From JBCDBD01 sp039184335 (lineage in GTDB: Bacteria > Bacteroidota > Bacteroidia > Flavobacteriales > Flavobacteriaceae), in contig JBCDBD010000006.1 in assembly GCA_039184335.1 (NCBI GenBank), positions 1 through 64,000 of the forward strand: a DNA stretch of 64,000 nucleotides. Reading direction: 5' to 3'. Below, piece after piece: positions 62,629-64,000 of the stretch (positions are counted from its first letter, which is position 1; each line of letters begins with the position of its first letter). Below the pieces are notes generated by a model that was not told the origin of the DNA, did no database searches, and saw only the letters and a list, made by a program, of their open reading frames with translations. Made by a program: the position numbers and the translations under genes.

Positions 62629-62916
62629 AGTGTGTATTTTTAGGTATGTATATATGGAATGTGGGACAGGATTAAATAATTTTTCTGGGATTCACGGTGA
62701 AGTGATTTTTTTAAGAATCGACACCTTCGGCACACCACTTCAAGTCTCGTCTTTCTTGAGTTTATCTTCATACGCTTTGGCTCGGGCTTTTTTTTGCTCA
62801 AGATTTATAAAATATACTCTTCAAATCCAAGTCTGAACGAAAAAAAAGTTATACTATCGTAACAAACCCACCATATCAAACCCCATATCCTTCTGCAGAT
62901 TCAGGTAGGTTATGTT

Positions 62917-63045
62917 TTAGATTACTTCCCAATTACCTAAAAGAATCCCTATAAAAATAATGGGAACACAAATCTTAAAGAACCATTTCGCCAATTTAGT
63001 TTTGGTAATCCGAAAACCAAAACCCCTAATGAACCTATTGAACAT
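62917..63045 (-). CDS. possible 42-aa membrane mini-protein
   Basis: Short ATG frame: a basic N-terminus (MFNRFIRGFGFRITKTKLAK) followed by one hydrophobic helix (WFFKICVPIIFIGILLGNW). Topology of this kind suits a small membrane peptide. There is no clear promoter. It could equally be the last fragment of a decayed gene in this 700-nt gap. Confidence 0.25.
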   Translation of the reverse strand: MFNRFIRGFGFRITKTKLAKWFFKICVPIIFIGILLGNWEVI

Positions 63046-63201
63046 TCAACCAAATTATCAAAAACCATATTGTTATCACTGTCCCGTATTGTATATAGTT
63101 GTTCCTAAAACTACTACTGAAACATGTGCTTAAAAATCATCGATATAAGACATAGCCATGGGCTTTTTGACAGTGAAGAAATTATAAGGAAATAAAGTTA
63201 T

Positions 63202-63996
63202 TTATTTGGCTTTATCCTGTTCTGCTTCTTTTGCTTCCGCTCCGGGTTGTTTTTGTGCTGCTAAGGGCTGTGGATGAGCTTGTTCTTTCCCAAATCTCGC
63301 ATAAACATCAAAATCAAACCTATTGGTCGAAATTATCTGGCCCCTGTCAATCAAAAGGTCCATTTTAAGTCGGGCCGTTGAAATTCCTTTTTGCATGTAA
63401 TACTTGTACACTTTTGAATAAAATGTGGTAAAATGGAGGGTTTGATATTCTTTGTGCCTATAACCGCTCATGAGCGGAAGAATCCTTAATTGGTTACTCT
63501 CTGAGGGTTTCGGAATTTTCAAGACTTCCCCGACATAGACCTTTCCATTTTTCAAGGTTATCGCTATGGCCCAACCATTTTTAAACGACTCCAAGAAAAG
63601 TTTGTCAAAATCATCGCCGTTGTAGTACACTGAGTTGCTCACCCACCTTGTGGACCTAAACAAGGGCTTATTAAATTTTCGATTCAGCGAAAGGAAAAAC
63701 CAGCAGATTAGGCCAAGTAAAATCCCCATGGGCAAAGTAGCCATTAATGTATTCCATCCTGAGTCCCTTACCAGTGATGGCATCAGGCTTTTAAAGAATG
63801 ATATTATGGCACCATCCCATCTTGCCAATAAATCACGCAACCAATACGTAAAAGTGGTGATGATCCCTCCCGCAATTGCCGCATGGAATATCAAACGCTG
63901 TCTTTCAATACGCTGATGAAGATACTTTGTTATCGGACAAATGACCAGAAATAAATAACCCCCTAAAAGGGGGAAAAGTATCAAATCAAATCTCAT
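63202..63996 (-). CDS. membrane protein with small beta-barrel cytoplasmic domain, unknown function
   Basis: 264-aa protein starting 4 nt from the window edge (ATG at 63996; a start beyond the edge cannot be excluded). Three hydrophobic helices (about 5-25, 33-52 and 80-105) precede a soluble domain. The segment AIAITLKNGKVYVGEVLKIPKPSE recalls the SH3/LSm-like part of DUF6338 proteins. A low-complexity tail rich in Gln, Ala, Glu and Lys (AAQKQPGAEAKEAEQDKAK) closes the protein. Family assignment is tentative and function is unknown. Confidence 0.65.
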   Translation of the reverse strand: MRFDLILFPLLGGYLFLVICPITKYLHQRIERQRLIFHAAIAGGIITTFTYWLRDLLARWDGAIISFFKSLMPSLVRDSGWNTLMATLPMGILLGLICWFFLSLNRKFNKPLFRSTRWVSNSVYYNGDDFDKLFLESFKNGWAIAITLKNGKVYVGEVLKIPKPSESNQLRILPLMSGYRHKEYQTLHFTTFYSKVYKYYMQKGISTARLKMDLLIDRGQIISTNRFDFDVYARFGKEQAHPQPLAAQKQPGAEAKEAEQDKAK

Positions 63997-64000
63997 TATG

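Noticed and set aside
1..64000. CRISPR arrays, phage genes, insertion sequences, classical defence operons
   Set aside because: I saw no spaced direct repeats, transposase, integrase or capsid-type genes; the TerB-like protein alone is not evidence of a defence or tellurite operon.

Overview
The window looks like chromosome of a marine-type flavobacterium (Bacteroidota, Flavobacteriaceae). The evidence is: type IX secretion (T9SS) sorting domains on two proteins; a DUF1800/DUF1501 pair; a DUF6428 arsenic-operon protein; an OlsF-like acyltransferase fusion; an SMUG2-type glycosylase; many TTG/GTG starts without Shine-Dalgarno sequences; and repeated promoter elements of the Bacteroidota form TAnnTTTG. 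The base composition is moderately AT-rich and looks even by eye. I see no phage, insertion sequence or CRISPR array, and one tRNA.

Layout. 1-1132: end of a LytS-type sensor kinase and its LytTR response regulator. 1258-4896 (minus): serine hydrolase, S41 peptidase, AraC regulator. 4897-5416: probably decayed sequence. 5379-9185: a likely small ArsR regulon made of a frameshifted FG-GAP/UnbV lipoprotein gene, an SMP-30-like beta-propeller, a secreted PAP2 acid phosphatase and the ArsR gene, tied together by three copies of a 21-bp dyad operator. 9338-9456: tRNA-Leu(CAA) and its terminator. 9600-11967: prs, rplY, pth. 11970-16420: a large T9SS reprolysin-type metalloprotease translationally coupled to a lipoprotein. 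16474-26567: housekeeping run (ribF, HTTM protein, serS, TPR protein, DUF4286, GGCT-like, rsmA, mgtE, cupin, SerA-like dehydrogenase, membrane-anchored LuxR regulator). 26666-28453: small accessory proteins ending in an LEA-like/TM2 protein. 28531-30285: arsenic operon (arsR, DUF6428, arsN-like, arsC) without an efflux pump. 30375-35538: OlsF-like acyltransferase, lysC, GNAT, fbp, TerB-like.

35628-47642 is a DNA-repair island. It holds the ligase-associated set (beta-CASP exonuclease, ATP-dependent ligase, Lhr-like helicase, PdeM/MPE nuclease), then an SMUG2-type uracil-DNA glycosylase and mfd. The ligase set is split by a divergent quinone/electrophile-stress-type module (ABM monooxygenase and alcohol dehydrogenase facing an HxlR regulator), and the hxlR gene overlaps pdeM by 4 nt. 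That coupling is the most unusual arrangement in the window.

47754-57874: secreted serine hydrolase, DUF3352-like membrane protein, ACT-domain protein, YraN, DUF1800 and DUF1501 (Tat plus T9SS signals), metG. 57889-64000: tsaC/Sua5, histone-deacetylase-family hydrolase, membrane PAP2 protein, ferritin, a 53-aa Cys-rich mini-protein, a small secreted protein, ssb, a gene-poor 700-nt gap and a membrane protein at the edge.
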